Below are positions 41,703 to 49,762 of a stretch of 64,000 nt of DNA, piece by piece. Position 1 is the stretch's first letter. The number at the start of each line of letters is the position of its first letter. A program made the translations under genes and the position numbers. Source of the stretch: Bacteroidales bacterium (lineage in GTDB: Bacteria > Bacteroidota > Bacteroidia > Bacteroidales > P3); NCBI GenBank assembly GCA_030523765.1, contig JAUNHX010000006.1, positions 1 to 64,000 of the forward strand, in the 5' to 3' direction. The notes below the pieces were generated by a model that was not told the origin of the DNA, did no database searches, and saw nothing but the letters and a program-made list of their open reading frames with translations.

Positions 41703-43952
41703 TTAGTCCTCTCGCTCAAAATCGGAGAGGGAAATCTCTTCGGTCGAGACGAACCACATGGTGTCGCCTACCAGAAATTCAGTGTCGGCATTGGGATTGA
41801 GCATGTATTCCCCTTCGCGTTCGATGGCGATGATAAGCGCATGATATTTCATTTGGAAATTGGAGTTGCGGATGCGCAATCCTAAGATATTGCTGCTAGG
41901 TTTCACCTCGAGGCGATAAAGATTGATGTTGTTGTCGCTATGATCGTGGATAAGCATATCGGGCTCGACATCGATTTCGCTACGGAAGCGCGATATCTGA
42001 TCTTCGCTGCCAATGACAGTGAGTCGATCCAACGGCATGATGACCATATCTTTGTCAGGGAGGTTGTAGATATGTTCGCCGCGTTCAATGGAGACGACAT
42101 TGATACCATAGTCTTTTCGGAATCCCGTCTCGAAGAGTCGGTAGCCAACAAAGGGGGAATAGGGCGAAACGAGGATGCGCTCCATTTGGAAGTTCTGCTC
42201 GAGCGATTCGGGGATCTTGAAGGAGTGCTGTGCTTGCCGTTGATTGAAATTACCTATGAAACGATCTTCGATGCGCTGATAGAAGGCCACCGTTTTGCGG
42301 GAGAAGAGAACCACGAATAGGACAAAGACGGCAATGACCAAGATGAAGCCTACTGCCAAATGGATATAACGACCAATGATGAGTCCGACGAAGAAGATGG
42401 CGGTGAAATAGCGCAGTAGCATGACGGGGAAGACGACGGCTTGTGAATGGCTATATTGTTCGAAGACCGCCTTGATGTCGCTCTTCTTATTGTTGTGTGC
42501 CACTAGAGCCCATAGGAAGGGGGCCACCACGATGAGGGTGGCGAACATGCCGATGAGGTTGCCCCATAGGGAGGGATTGCCAGCCTCGGTGACAAACACC
42601 TTGTTGAGGAAAGGCTTGAGCAGACCGAAGCTGAGCATGACGATGGCGGCGGTGATAACTCCGTAGAGGAGGATGGAGGAGAACTGTTTTCGCATGAAAT
42701 CGCGGATAGCATTGCTGTCCGACGAACTGTTGGCCGACTGGCTATAGCGGTTGAGTCCCTCCTTGACCCGATCGGGGATTTTGGGATAGATGGCGTTGTA
42801 GAAGGGGAGGGCCCCTTTGATCATATAGGGGGTGACGAAGGTGGTGATGATTGAGACGGAGACGATGATGGGGTAGAGGTCTTTGTTGATGACTCCAAAG
42901 CTGAGTCCTAGTCCAGCAATAATAAAGGAGAACTCGCCGATTTGACAGAAGCAGAAGCCCGATTGGATGGCTGTTTTGAGGGTCTTACCTGAGAGGAGGA
43001 CACCGATGGTGGCCGAGGTGGATTTGAAGAGGATCACCGTCAGGGCGATAATCAGGATGGGTATGATATATTCTACCAAGATTTTGGGATCGACCAACAT
43101 ACCTACCGAGACGAAGAACACCGCTCCAAAGAGGTTTTTGATAGGGGTGATGATTCGGTGGATGGCGTCAGCTTCGATAGTTTCAGCGAGGATGGCTCCC
43201 ATGACGAAGGCTCCTAAGGCGGTGGAGAATCCCGCATAGCTGGCCAATACCACCATGCCGAAGCAGAGTCCTACGGCGACAACACAGAGGGTCTCCTCGG
43301 TCATATAACGGCGCATCCATTTGAGGAACGAGGGGATGAGGTAGATGCCGAAGGTGAACCATACGATGAGGAAGAAGACCAGTTTGAACATTGATTTACC
43401 CAACTCGACTCCATCGAAATGGCGACTGACGCTGAGGGTGGAGAGGATAACCAAGAGGAGCACCGCGATTAGATCTTCGACCACGAGGACGGCGGTAACG
43501 GTATTGGTAAATTTTTGCTGCTTGAGTTTCAGATCGTCGAACGATTTGATGATGATGGTGGTGGAGGAGATGGAGAGCATACAACCTAAGAAGATACAGT
43601 CCATCGACTCCCATCCCAACAGGCGGCCCACACTGCTGCCTATGAGGAACATCATAAGCAGTTCGGTGAGTGCTGTAATGGCTCCGGTGCCTCCCACTTT
43701 TTTCAGTTTCTTGATACTGAACTCCAAGCCCAAGGCGAACATCAGGAAGACGATACCAATATCACTCCATACCCGAACATCGGTTTCATCGGTGATGGCG
43801 GGAAACCAGGGGAAATAGGGGCCGATAAAGAAACCGGCAACGATATATCCTAGGACCAACGGCTGTTTGAGCCATTTGAAGATAACGGTGACGACACCAG
43901 CGGTGACGAGGATTATGGCCAAGTCGAGGAAGAGGGGAGGGAGGGCAGACAT
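41703..43952 (-). CDS. CPA2-type cation:proton antiporter (Kef-like) with TrkA-C domain
   Basis: A 749-residue membrane protein. The first 390 residues form a sodium/proton exchanger domain of about 12 helices (GLEFSIKKLKKVGG, STTIIIKSFDDL, LVVEDLIAVLLLV, GAFVMGAILAET). A second set of helices (about 425-560) and a cytoplasmic C-terminus with a TrkA-C-like regulatory domain (about 660-749, LGLRIRNSNFQMKYHALIIAIEREGEYM) follow. It probably exchanges K+ or Na+ for H+. Convergent with the Na/Pi gene, with a 33-bp gap. Confidence 0.9.
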   Translation of the reverse strand: MSALPPLFLDLAIILVTAGVVTVIFKWLKQPLVLGYIVAGFFIGPYFPWFPAITDETDVRVWSDIGIVFLMFALGLEFSIKKLKKVGGTGAITALTELLMMFLIGSSVGRLLGWESMDCIFLGCMLSISSTTIIIKSFDDLKLKQQKFTNTVTAVLVVEDLIAVLLLVILSTLSVSRHFDGVELGKSMFKLVFFLIVWFTFGIYLIPSFLKWMRRYMTEETLCVVAVGLCFGMVVLASYAGFSTALGAFVMGAILAETIEADAIHRIITPIKNLFGAVFFVSVGMLVDPKILVEYIIPILIIALTVILFKSTSATIGVLLSGKTLKTAIQSGFCFCQIGEFSFIIAGLGLSFGVINKDLYPIIVSVSIITTFVTPYMIKGALPFYNAIYPKIPDRVKEGLNRYSQSANSSSDSNAIRDFMRKQFSSILLYGVITAAIVMLSFGLLKPFLNKVFVTEAGNPSLWGNLIGMFATLIVVAPFLWALVAHNNKKSDIKAVFEQYSHSQAVVFPVMLLRYFTAIFFVGLIIGRYIHLAVGFILVIAVFVLFVVLFSRKTVAFYQRIEDRFIGNFNQRQAQHSFKIPESLEQNFQMERILVSPYSPFVGYRLFETGFRKDYGINVVSIERGEHIYNLPDKDMVIMPLDRLTVIGSEDQISRFRSEIDVEPDMLIHDHSDNNINLYRLEVKPSSNILGLRIRNSNFQMKYHALIIAIEREGEYMLNPNADTEFLVGDTMWFVSTEEISLSDFERED

Positions 43953-44010
43953 AAGCAGCGTTTTTTTGGGTTAATAGGAGGGGATTATAGATAGCAGCGT
44001 TTTTTATGAT

Positions 44011-44856
44011 TTATCGTATCAGTACCCCATCGGTAGGGGTTAGGAGCTGTGTGGGGGAGGGTAGAGGAATGTTCTTGCTTTCGACGGGAGCTACAGGCTG
44101 TGGTTGCTCAATGCTGATGAAGACGGAGGTGTAGCCGAGGGAGTAGAGCATTTCGCTGATGCGGGCGGTGCCAGCATGGGAGGCTTTGTCGAGGATACCG
44201 TTGTCGATGGCCCGTTGACGTAGTCGCTTAGAGGCTTCTTTCTCGATCTTGGTGACCTGTTGGTGTGACCATTTGCCCTCTTGGGCGAAGATGCGGATAT
44301 CGGAGGGGTTCACTAGCACGTCGAAGATCTCGGCTTGGGGTAGCACGATCCATACCGAATCGCCTCGAGCCTTCACCTTCGTGGAGTCGATGCCCGAGAG
44401 GTCGAATCCGGCACGTACTTTCCCTTTCACCACGATGACGATTTCGTCGGGGGCGGTGGTGAGTAGGCGAGTGCCCTCTTTGGTATAGTGCATCACCATC
44501 TCGTCGCAGAATCCGGCGGTGGTGAGTTCGTTAATTTCACGTATCTGGGTAAGCAACATCTCGGTGTCGTCGATGGTGACTTCGTGGTGCTTGAAGGGAT
44601 TGAGGTTGGGCAGCATCGGTTTGCCAATAAGTAGTAGGGCTATGATGGCGAGGACTATAATGGCGAGGGTGAGTAGACGATTGCCTAAGGGGAAGGAGGG
44701 ACGCTCGGAACGGTGGCGCCGACGGGGAAGATGGATGTTTTTCCACCACTGGGAATGCCTCTTGGAGAAGTGGTCCTGGGGAGGGGTGGATTCCTGACCG
44801 GACGACTGCTGATCGGGATTGTGAGGCTGCTGCTGTGGTTGGTACTCTTGTTCCAT
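44011..44856 (-). CDS. DUF4230 family protein, first of two
   Basis: A 281-residue protein with a proline/glutamine-rich cytoplasmic N-terminus, one transmembrane helix (LLTLAIIVLAIIALLLIG, about 63-80) and an extracytoplasmic DUF4230 domain (about 95-250, with INELTTAGFCDEM and VVKGKVRAGFDLSGI). The C-terminal tail is proline-rich. Function unknown. The upstream gene is another DUF4230 protein only 2 bp away, so they are translated together and are probably partners. Confidence 0.85.
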   Translation of the reverse strand: MEQEYQPQQQPHNPDQQSSGQESTPPQDHFSKRHSQWWKNIHLPRRRHRSERPSFPLGNRLLTLAIIVLAIIALLLIGKPMLPNLNPFKHHEVTIDDTEMLLTQIREINELTTAGFCDEMVMHYTKEGTRLLTTAPDEIVIVVKGKVRAGFDLSGIDSTKVKARGDSVWIVLPQAEIFDVLVNPSDIRIFAQEGKWSHQQVTKIEKEASKRLRQRAIDNGILDKASHAGTARISEMLYSLGYTSVFISIEQPQPVAPVESKNIPLPSPTQLLTPTDGVLIR

Positions 44857-44858
44857 GA

Positions 44859-45449
44859 TTATACAAATTGGACTTTAACAATCTCGAACCCCAGGTTCTT
44901 CAACATGGTGGTAACGATCTCGGTGGCATTCAGTTCGGCCTCTTGATATATGCCGGTAGTAGCGATGCTAGCTCTGATGCGCTGCTCGGCTTGGGTGAGG
45001 AGACGGGTTCGTTCGGCAGCATCGAAGTCGCTACGCAGAGCCGAAATCTTTTTATAGGTGAGCTTCACTTCGTCGGGCGGCATATTGAAGGAGAGTAGCT
45101 TGGCGTGGGGGAGGGTGACGGTGGCGGTTTTACGGAGGGCATCGGTTTGGACATTTTTTTCACTGAAGCTGTCGAGGGGAATGCCTGCTTTGATATAGCA
45201 AGTGGTGGAGAAGAGGATCATGCGATCGCCTACTTTATACCAGTCGCCGTTGTCGTTGGCTGAGACAATCTTATTGATGGTGTATTCGACTGTGCCTAAT
45301 TCGGCCATCTCGACCATTTGCGGTATCCAGCCCTCTAACTCCTCCTCCAACGAGGGCCCTTTTTTACACGAATAAGTGCCCAATGACAAAGCTATCAATA
45401 AGATAGGCGTAAGGAATAGGCGTATATATCGATTGCTATTGGGATTCAT
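44859..45449 (-). CDS. DUF4230 family lipoprotein, second of two
   Basis: A 196-residue protein with a lipoprotein-type signal peptide ending in SLGTYSC (Cys28) and a DUF4230 domain (LGTVEYTINKIVSANDNGDW, DRMILFSTTCYIKAGI). Unlike its neighbour it is anchored by lipid instead of a transmembrane helix, and the two may form a complex. It is the first gene of the pair. No catalytic motif is visible. Confidence 0.85.
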   Translation of the reverse strand: MNPNSNRYIRLFLTPILLIALSLGTYSCKKGPSLEEELEGWIPQMVEMAELGTVEYTINKIVSANDNGDWYKVGDRMILFSTTCYIKAGIPLDSFSEKNVQTDALRKTATVTLPHAKLLSFNMPPDEVKLTYKKISALRSDFDAAERTRLLTQAEQRIRASIATTGIYQEAELNATEIVTTMLKNLGFEIVKVQFV

Positions 45450-45509
45450 AATTTAAAAAAAATTTATACTAATAACGAGTCAACTGCCTTTTTATTGTAT
45501 TATTTTTAC

Positions 45510-45517
45510 TACCTTTG
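45510..45517 (+). promoter_or_regulatory. Promoter of the Mpv17-like gene
   Basis: TACCTTTG is a full match to TAnnTTTG, 62 bp before the start codon. It overlaps a 9-bp perfect inverted repeat, CTTTGCAAA (45513-45521) with TTTGCAAAG (45525-45533), that could be an operator. Confidence 0.7.
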
Positions 45518-45579
45518 CAAAATCGTTTGCAAAGCGTATTATTAACCAATTGAACTGAAAATAATATAAATAGATAATC

Positions 45580-46308
45580 ATGAAGAAACAAGACTGGATC
45601 TTAATCCTTTGTGTGGTCATCGTTTTGGCCCCCTTCTTTATCCCAGCCACCCATTTCTTGGAGGTTTTTGAGCGCTGGACTGCCGCCTATCCTTTTGTGA
45701 TGGCCTTTTTCAAATTTGCTATCCTCTCCACGTTGGGTGAGATGATTGGTCTCCGCATACGCAAGGGAGTGTACAACGAACCGGGATTCGGCATTGTGCC
45801 TCGCATGATGGTGTGGGGTTTCTTGGGTATGTGTATCGCTTTTGCTATGACGGTGTTTAAGACTGGAGTGCCTGTTGTGTTGGGTACTATTGCTACTATC
45901 GATGCTTCGGTGGCTCGCCCAGAGGCTATTGCCCACTTGCGCGACATCTTTGCTTCGACTGATTTGACATGGGCTAAAGTAGGCATTGCTTTCTGCGTGA
46001 GTGTGGCGATGAACACGATCTTTGCTCCGGTGATGATGACGTTGCACAAATGTACCGATGCTCATATCTTGATGAATGGGGGTACGGTGAGCGGTTTGCT
46101 CCGCCCGATGCGTATGGGTGAGATTCTGCCCAAACTGGATTGGAATACCCATTGGAACTTGGTGCTTAAGAAGACCATCCCTCTGTTCTGGTTCCCTGCC
46201 CATACGATTACCTTCCTCCTTCCCGGCACTTGGCAGGTTCTTTTTGCTGCCGTATTGGGTGTGGCTCTCGGCGTTATCCTGGCTCTTGCTAACAACACGA
46301 AGAAGTGA
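45580..46308 (+). CDS. Mpv17/PMP22-like integral membrane protein
   Basis: A 242-residue protein with about four to five transmembrane helices. The C-terminal segment (FWFPAHTITFLLPGTWQVLFAAVLG) has the W-P...F..P..W..L outline of the Mpv17/PMP22 family, whose bacterial members have no known role. The stop codon overlaps the GTG start of the next gene (GTGA), which shows translational coupling to the PHP phosphatase. Family assignment is by resemblance of one segment and is tentative. Confidence 0.75.
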   Translation: MKKQDWILILCVVIVLAPFFIPATHFLEVFERWTAAYPFVMAFFKFAILSTLGEMIGLRIRKGVYNEPGFGIVPRMMVWGFLGMCIAFAMTVFKTGVPVVLGTIATIDASVARPEAIAHLRDIFASTDLTWAKVGIAFCVSVAMNTIFAPVMMTLHKCTDAHILMNGGTVSGLLRPMRMGEILPKLDWNTHWNLVLKKTIPLFWFPAHTITFLLPGTWQVLFAAVLGVALGVILALANNTKK

Positions 46309-47129
46309 AAGTAAACTATCATACCCATTCCCGTTACTGCGATGGCAAGGGCGAGCTGCGTGAATATGTAGAGTACGCCCTTGCTCATGGCTTTACTCAT
46401 CTCGGCTTCTCGGGTCATGCGCCAGTGCCCTTTCCCAACACCTTTGCAATCCATGAAGAGGATTACCTGGATTACTGTAACGAGGTGAGAGTGCTGCAGC
46501 AGGAGTATGCCGACCGCATTACCATCCGGCTGGGATTGGAGATAGACTATATTCCAGGCATCATAGACCATTTTGAGCCGCTGATTGAGAGGGGGGGACT
46601 GGACTATTTTATTGGCAGTGTCCACATTGTGGCCAACAGTCAGCGTCCCGACACCGATCCTACCGACCTGTGGTTTATCGACGGCAGTAGGTATCAGACC
46701 TACGATGAGGGATTGCAGCGCCTTTTCGATGGCGATATCCGTCGAGGAGTTACCGCTTTTTTCCGCCAAACCAACGAGATGATAGAACAGACGCATCCCC
46801 CTATAGTGGGTCATTTTGATAAGATTGTGATGCATAATCGCGATCGCTATTTCCATTACTCTGATCCCTGGTTTCTCGATTTGGTGGGGGAGACGGTACA
46901 ACTGATCCATGAGGTAGGTTCCATTGTGGAGATCAATACACGGGGTATCTACAAAGGGCGCCACAACGATTTCTATCCAGCGAAGCAGACCCTTAGGGCG
47001 ATGAACGAGAAGCATATCCCTGTGCTAGTTTCGACCGATGCCCATGAGCCTACTAATCTCGACCTCTTTGAAGGGGCTTATGAGTTTCTAGATGCTATCC
47101 ACTATCACGAAGTGGTATATACTTTCTAA
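46305..47129 (+). CDS. PHP-family histidinol-phosphatase-like phosphoesterase
   Basis: A 274-residue cytoplasmic protein starting at a GTG that overlaps the previous stop. The PHP metal-binding signature NYHTHSRYCDG (His6, His8), GFSGHAP, GLEIDYIPG, GSVHIV, GHFDKI and STDAHEP are all present, as in HisJ/YtvP histidinol phosphatases. Histidinol-phosphatase is the best call, but PHP proteins act on several phosphate esters and no his genes are nearby, so the substrate is not certain. Confidence 0.9.
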   Translation: MKVNYHTHSRYCDGKGELREYVEYALAHGFTHLGFSGHAPVPFPNTFAIHEEDYLDYCNEVRVLQQEYADRITIRLGLEIDYIPGIIDHFEPLIERGGLDYFIGSVHIVANSQRPDTDPTDLWFIDGSRYQTYDEGLQRLFDGDIRRGVTAFFRQTNEMIEQTHPPIVGHFDKIVMHNRDRYFHYSDPWFLDLVGETVQLIHEVGSIVEINTRGIYKGRHNDFYPAKQTLRAMNEKHIPVLVSTDAHEPTNLDLFEGAYEFLDAIHYHEVVYTF

Positions 47130-47223
47130 AAAAGGAGGGGTACTATAAATGGCACTTTTGCCTTTAATTGTACCTTTTTTTTTACTTTATAACTATACAG
47201 AAAATAAGGGTGCTATGACGTCG

Positions 47224-49734
47224 ATGAATAAAAAACATTTTTTGCTTGTACTATGGCTGCTGTTGTGTGTAACGGTGGGGGCTCAAGTGTTCGATTTGCG
47301 GACCGACGGAAGGAGGAATCCGCTGACGGTGGATAACAGACAGCCTCGCTTTGGATGGAAAAATACTTTGCAGCATATCGAACAGCGGCAAAGCGCCTAT
47401 CAGATTGAGGTGGCGTCTGATGAGGCACTGCTAATAGAGGATAGGGCCGACATGTGGAACAGCGGCAAGGTGGTATCTTCGCAACAGGTGATGGTGCCTT
47501 ATGAGGGGGCTCCGTTAAGGGATCGACATATCTACTATTGGCGTGTACGCACTTGGGATGAGAATGATAGTGTGTCGGAATGGAGTGAGGTGGCTCGCTT
47601 TGGCGTGGGTCCGCTGAAGCCTCTTTCGGGTGAATGGATAGGTTGCCGTGAGGACGGTAGACTGGTGGAGACTCCGATGTTCCGTACGCTGGTGGAGGCC
47701 CGTGGGGATGAACGGGTGGTGGTGTATGTGAATAGTAGGGGCTACCACGAACTTTATTGGAACGGTGAGCTTGTGGGCGACAAGGTGCTGCAGCCCGCTG
47801 TTTCGCAGTTGGATTGTAGGACTATGATTGTGGCTTACGATGTGACCCCATTGTTACGACGGGGGCGCAATGAACTGATGTTGATGGTAGGTCAAGGATG
47901 GGGTAGGGTGTATGGTACCGATGCAGTGGCTCAGGTGGAGGTGGTTGATGTTAAAGGGGATAGAAGGATGGATGTGAGCGACGGATCGTGGCTCTCGGCG
48001 GCTAGCCAATACAGTTATACTGGCAGTTGGCAACCGCTGCAGTTTGGTGGTGAACATTTCGATGCGCGTAGGGAACCCCAATGGAAACCTGCTACGCTAG
48101 TTGAGGTGGGGAAGGTGATTTCATCTCCACAACAGTTTGATGGCAACAAGATTATTGATATACTAGAACCAATTGCTACTATGGTGATTGACGATAGTAC
48201 GGTGGTGTTGGACTTTGGAAGGGTAGTGACGGGATGGTTGCGAATTGCCTTCGGTGCGATGCAATATGGGGCGGTGGCAACGATGGAATATAGTGATCAT
48301 TTATCGCCAAAGGGTCTTTTTGAGTTTCAGGGGGAGTGTGACCGGATGACTGCCAATGGTAAAGGAAATGCTATGTTTGTGAATAAATTTCATTATCATG
48401 CTTTTCGCTATGTAAGGGTGAAAGGGACCAGGGTGGAAAAGGCTGAGGCTTTGCAAATTAGCGGCGTTGATACTTTAGGGGCGGCCCATTTTGTATGCTC
48501 CGATGCTCGATTGAACGAGGTGCACGATTTGGTGAAATATACGCTACAATGTCTTACTTATGGGGGTTATATGGTAGACTGCCCTCACCTGGAACGGATG
48601 GGCTATGGGGGCGACGGCAACTCGTCGACTACCACGTTGCAGACGATGTATGAGGTGTATCCTACTTATAAGAATTGGCTTACAGCCTGGGAAGATGCTA
48701 TGGGGCCCGATGGCGAATTGGCCTATGTGGCTCCTACGTTCCGTACGGGTGGTGGACCCTATTGGAGTGGTTTCATCATCAAAGCTCCGTGGCGTACTTA
48801 TCTCAGCTATGGCGATATAAGGATAGTGGAACACTACTATGGGTCGATGCGGCGGTGGTTGACTTATGTGGATCGCTATTTTAAAGAGGGACTGCTACAC
48901 CCGTGGCCTGATAATGATCGCCATATGTGGTTCTTGGGAGATTGGTTGGCCCCAGAGGGGGTGGAGGTTCAAGGAGAATCGGCTCTCTTTGTGAGCAACT
49001 GTTTCTTGGCTGACTGTTTGAATGATATGGCGCAGATGGCACGTATACTAGGTCGGGGGGATGAGGCTATCTCTTTCGATAGGCAACAGCATAAGCTAAA
49101 AGGGGCTATCCACGATCGTTTTTACCATCCAGGTGAGGCTGCCTATGCTTCGGGTTCGACCCTCGATCAATCATATGCTTTGTTGACTAGTATTACGCCA
49201 GATAGCACTATAGCCGATTCAGTAAGAGGGCGGCTGTTGGCCGATGCCTATGGTCGATATAAATCGCATATAGCGGTGGGGTTGATGGGAGTTCCTATTT
49301 TCACCGAATGGGCTATTGCTGAGCGGCAGTCGGATTTGATGGCTACTTTGTTGCGTCAACCCGACTATCCAGGCTATCGCTACATGATGGCTCAAGGGGC
49401 TACAACGACGTGGGAGTCGTGGAAGGGGGAACGGAGTTATGTGCATAACTGCTATAATGGTATTGGTGCGTGGTTCTATCAGGCTTTGGCGGGCATTAGA
49501 ATGGATACATCGGTGGCTGGTTTCAGTCATTTCTTTATCAATCCACAGTCAGTGGAGGGGGTGGAATGGGTAAGGGCTTCGCAGCCTACTCCTTATGGCA
49601 CCATTGAGGTGGAGATAGTGGGCAATATGCTGACTGTTACTATTCCGGTGGGAACCACGGCTACGTTGGCTGCGGGAACTCCCTATGAAAAGGTTTTCGA
49701 GGCTGGAACATGGACCGTTGTTATGAATTGGTAA
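47224..49734 (+). CDS. Alpha-L-rhamnosidase-like protein (GH78), first of two
   Basis: About 836 residues from the ATG at 47224, which opens a clear signal peptide (MNKKHFLLVLWLLLCVTVGAQ); an ATG three codons earlier is possible. The order is an N-terminal beta domain (LRTDGRRNPLTVDNRQPRFGW), a carbohydrate-binding-like middle domain and the (alpha/alpha)6 GH78 catalytic domain containing DCPHLERMGYGGDG, GDWLAPEG and TTWESWKG. GH78 enzymes remove terminal alpha-L-rhamnose. No SusCD pair is next to it. It is followed by a second GH78 gene, 28 bp away. Confidence 0.88.
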   Translation: MNKKHFLLVLWLLLCVTVGAQVFDLRTDGRRNPLTVDNRQPRFGWKNTLQHIEQRQSAYQIEVASDEALLIEDRADMWNSGKVVSSQQVMVPYEGAPLRDRHIYYWRVRTWDENDSVSEWSEVARFGVGPLKPLSGEWIGCREDGRLVETPMFRTLVEARGDERVVVYVNSRGYHELYWNGELVGDKVLQPAVSQLDCRTMIVAYDVTPLLRRGRNELMLMVGQGWGRVYGTDAVAQVEVVDVKGDRRMDVSDGSWLSAASQYSYTGSWQPLQFGGEHFDARREPQWKPATLVEVGKVISSPQQFDGNKIIDILEPIATMVIDDSTVVLDFGRVVTGWLRIAFGAMQYGAVATMEYSDHLSPKGLFEFQGECDRMTANGKGNAMFVNKFHYHAFRYVRVKGTRVEKAEALQISGVDTLGAAHFVCSDARLNEVHDLVKYTLQCLTYGGYMVDCPHLERMGYGGDGNSSTTTLQTMYEVYPTYKNWLTAWEDAMGPDGELAYVAPTFRTGGGPYWSGFIIKAPWRTYLSYGDIRIVEHYYGSMRRWLTYVDRYFKEGLLHPWPDNDRHMWFLGDWLAPEGVEVQGESALFVSNCFLADCLNDMAQMARILGRGDEAISFDRQQHKLKGAIHDRFYHPGEAAYASGSTLDQSYALLTSITPDSTIADSVRGRLLADAYGRYKSHIAVGLMGVPIFTEWAIAERQSDLMATLLRQPDYPGYRYMMAQGATTTWESWKGERSYVHNCYNGIGAWFYQALAGIRMDTSVAGFSHFFINPQSVEGVEWVRASQPTPYGTIEVEIVGNMLTVTIPVGTTATLAAGTPYEKVFEAGTWTVVMNW

Positions 49735-49762
49735 ATAATAATCTATAATGTTATACGATAGG

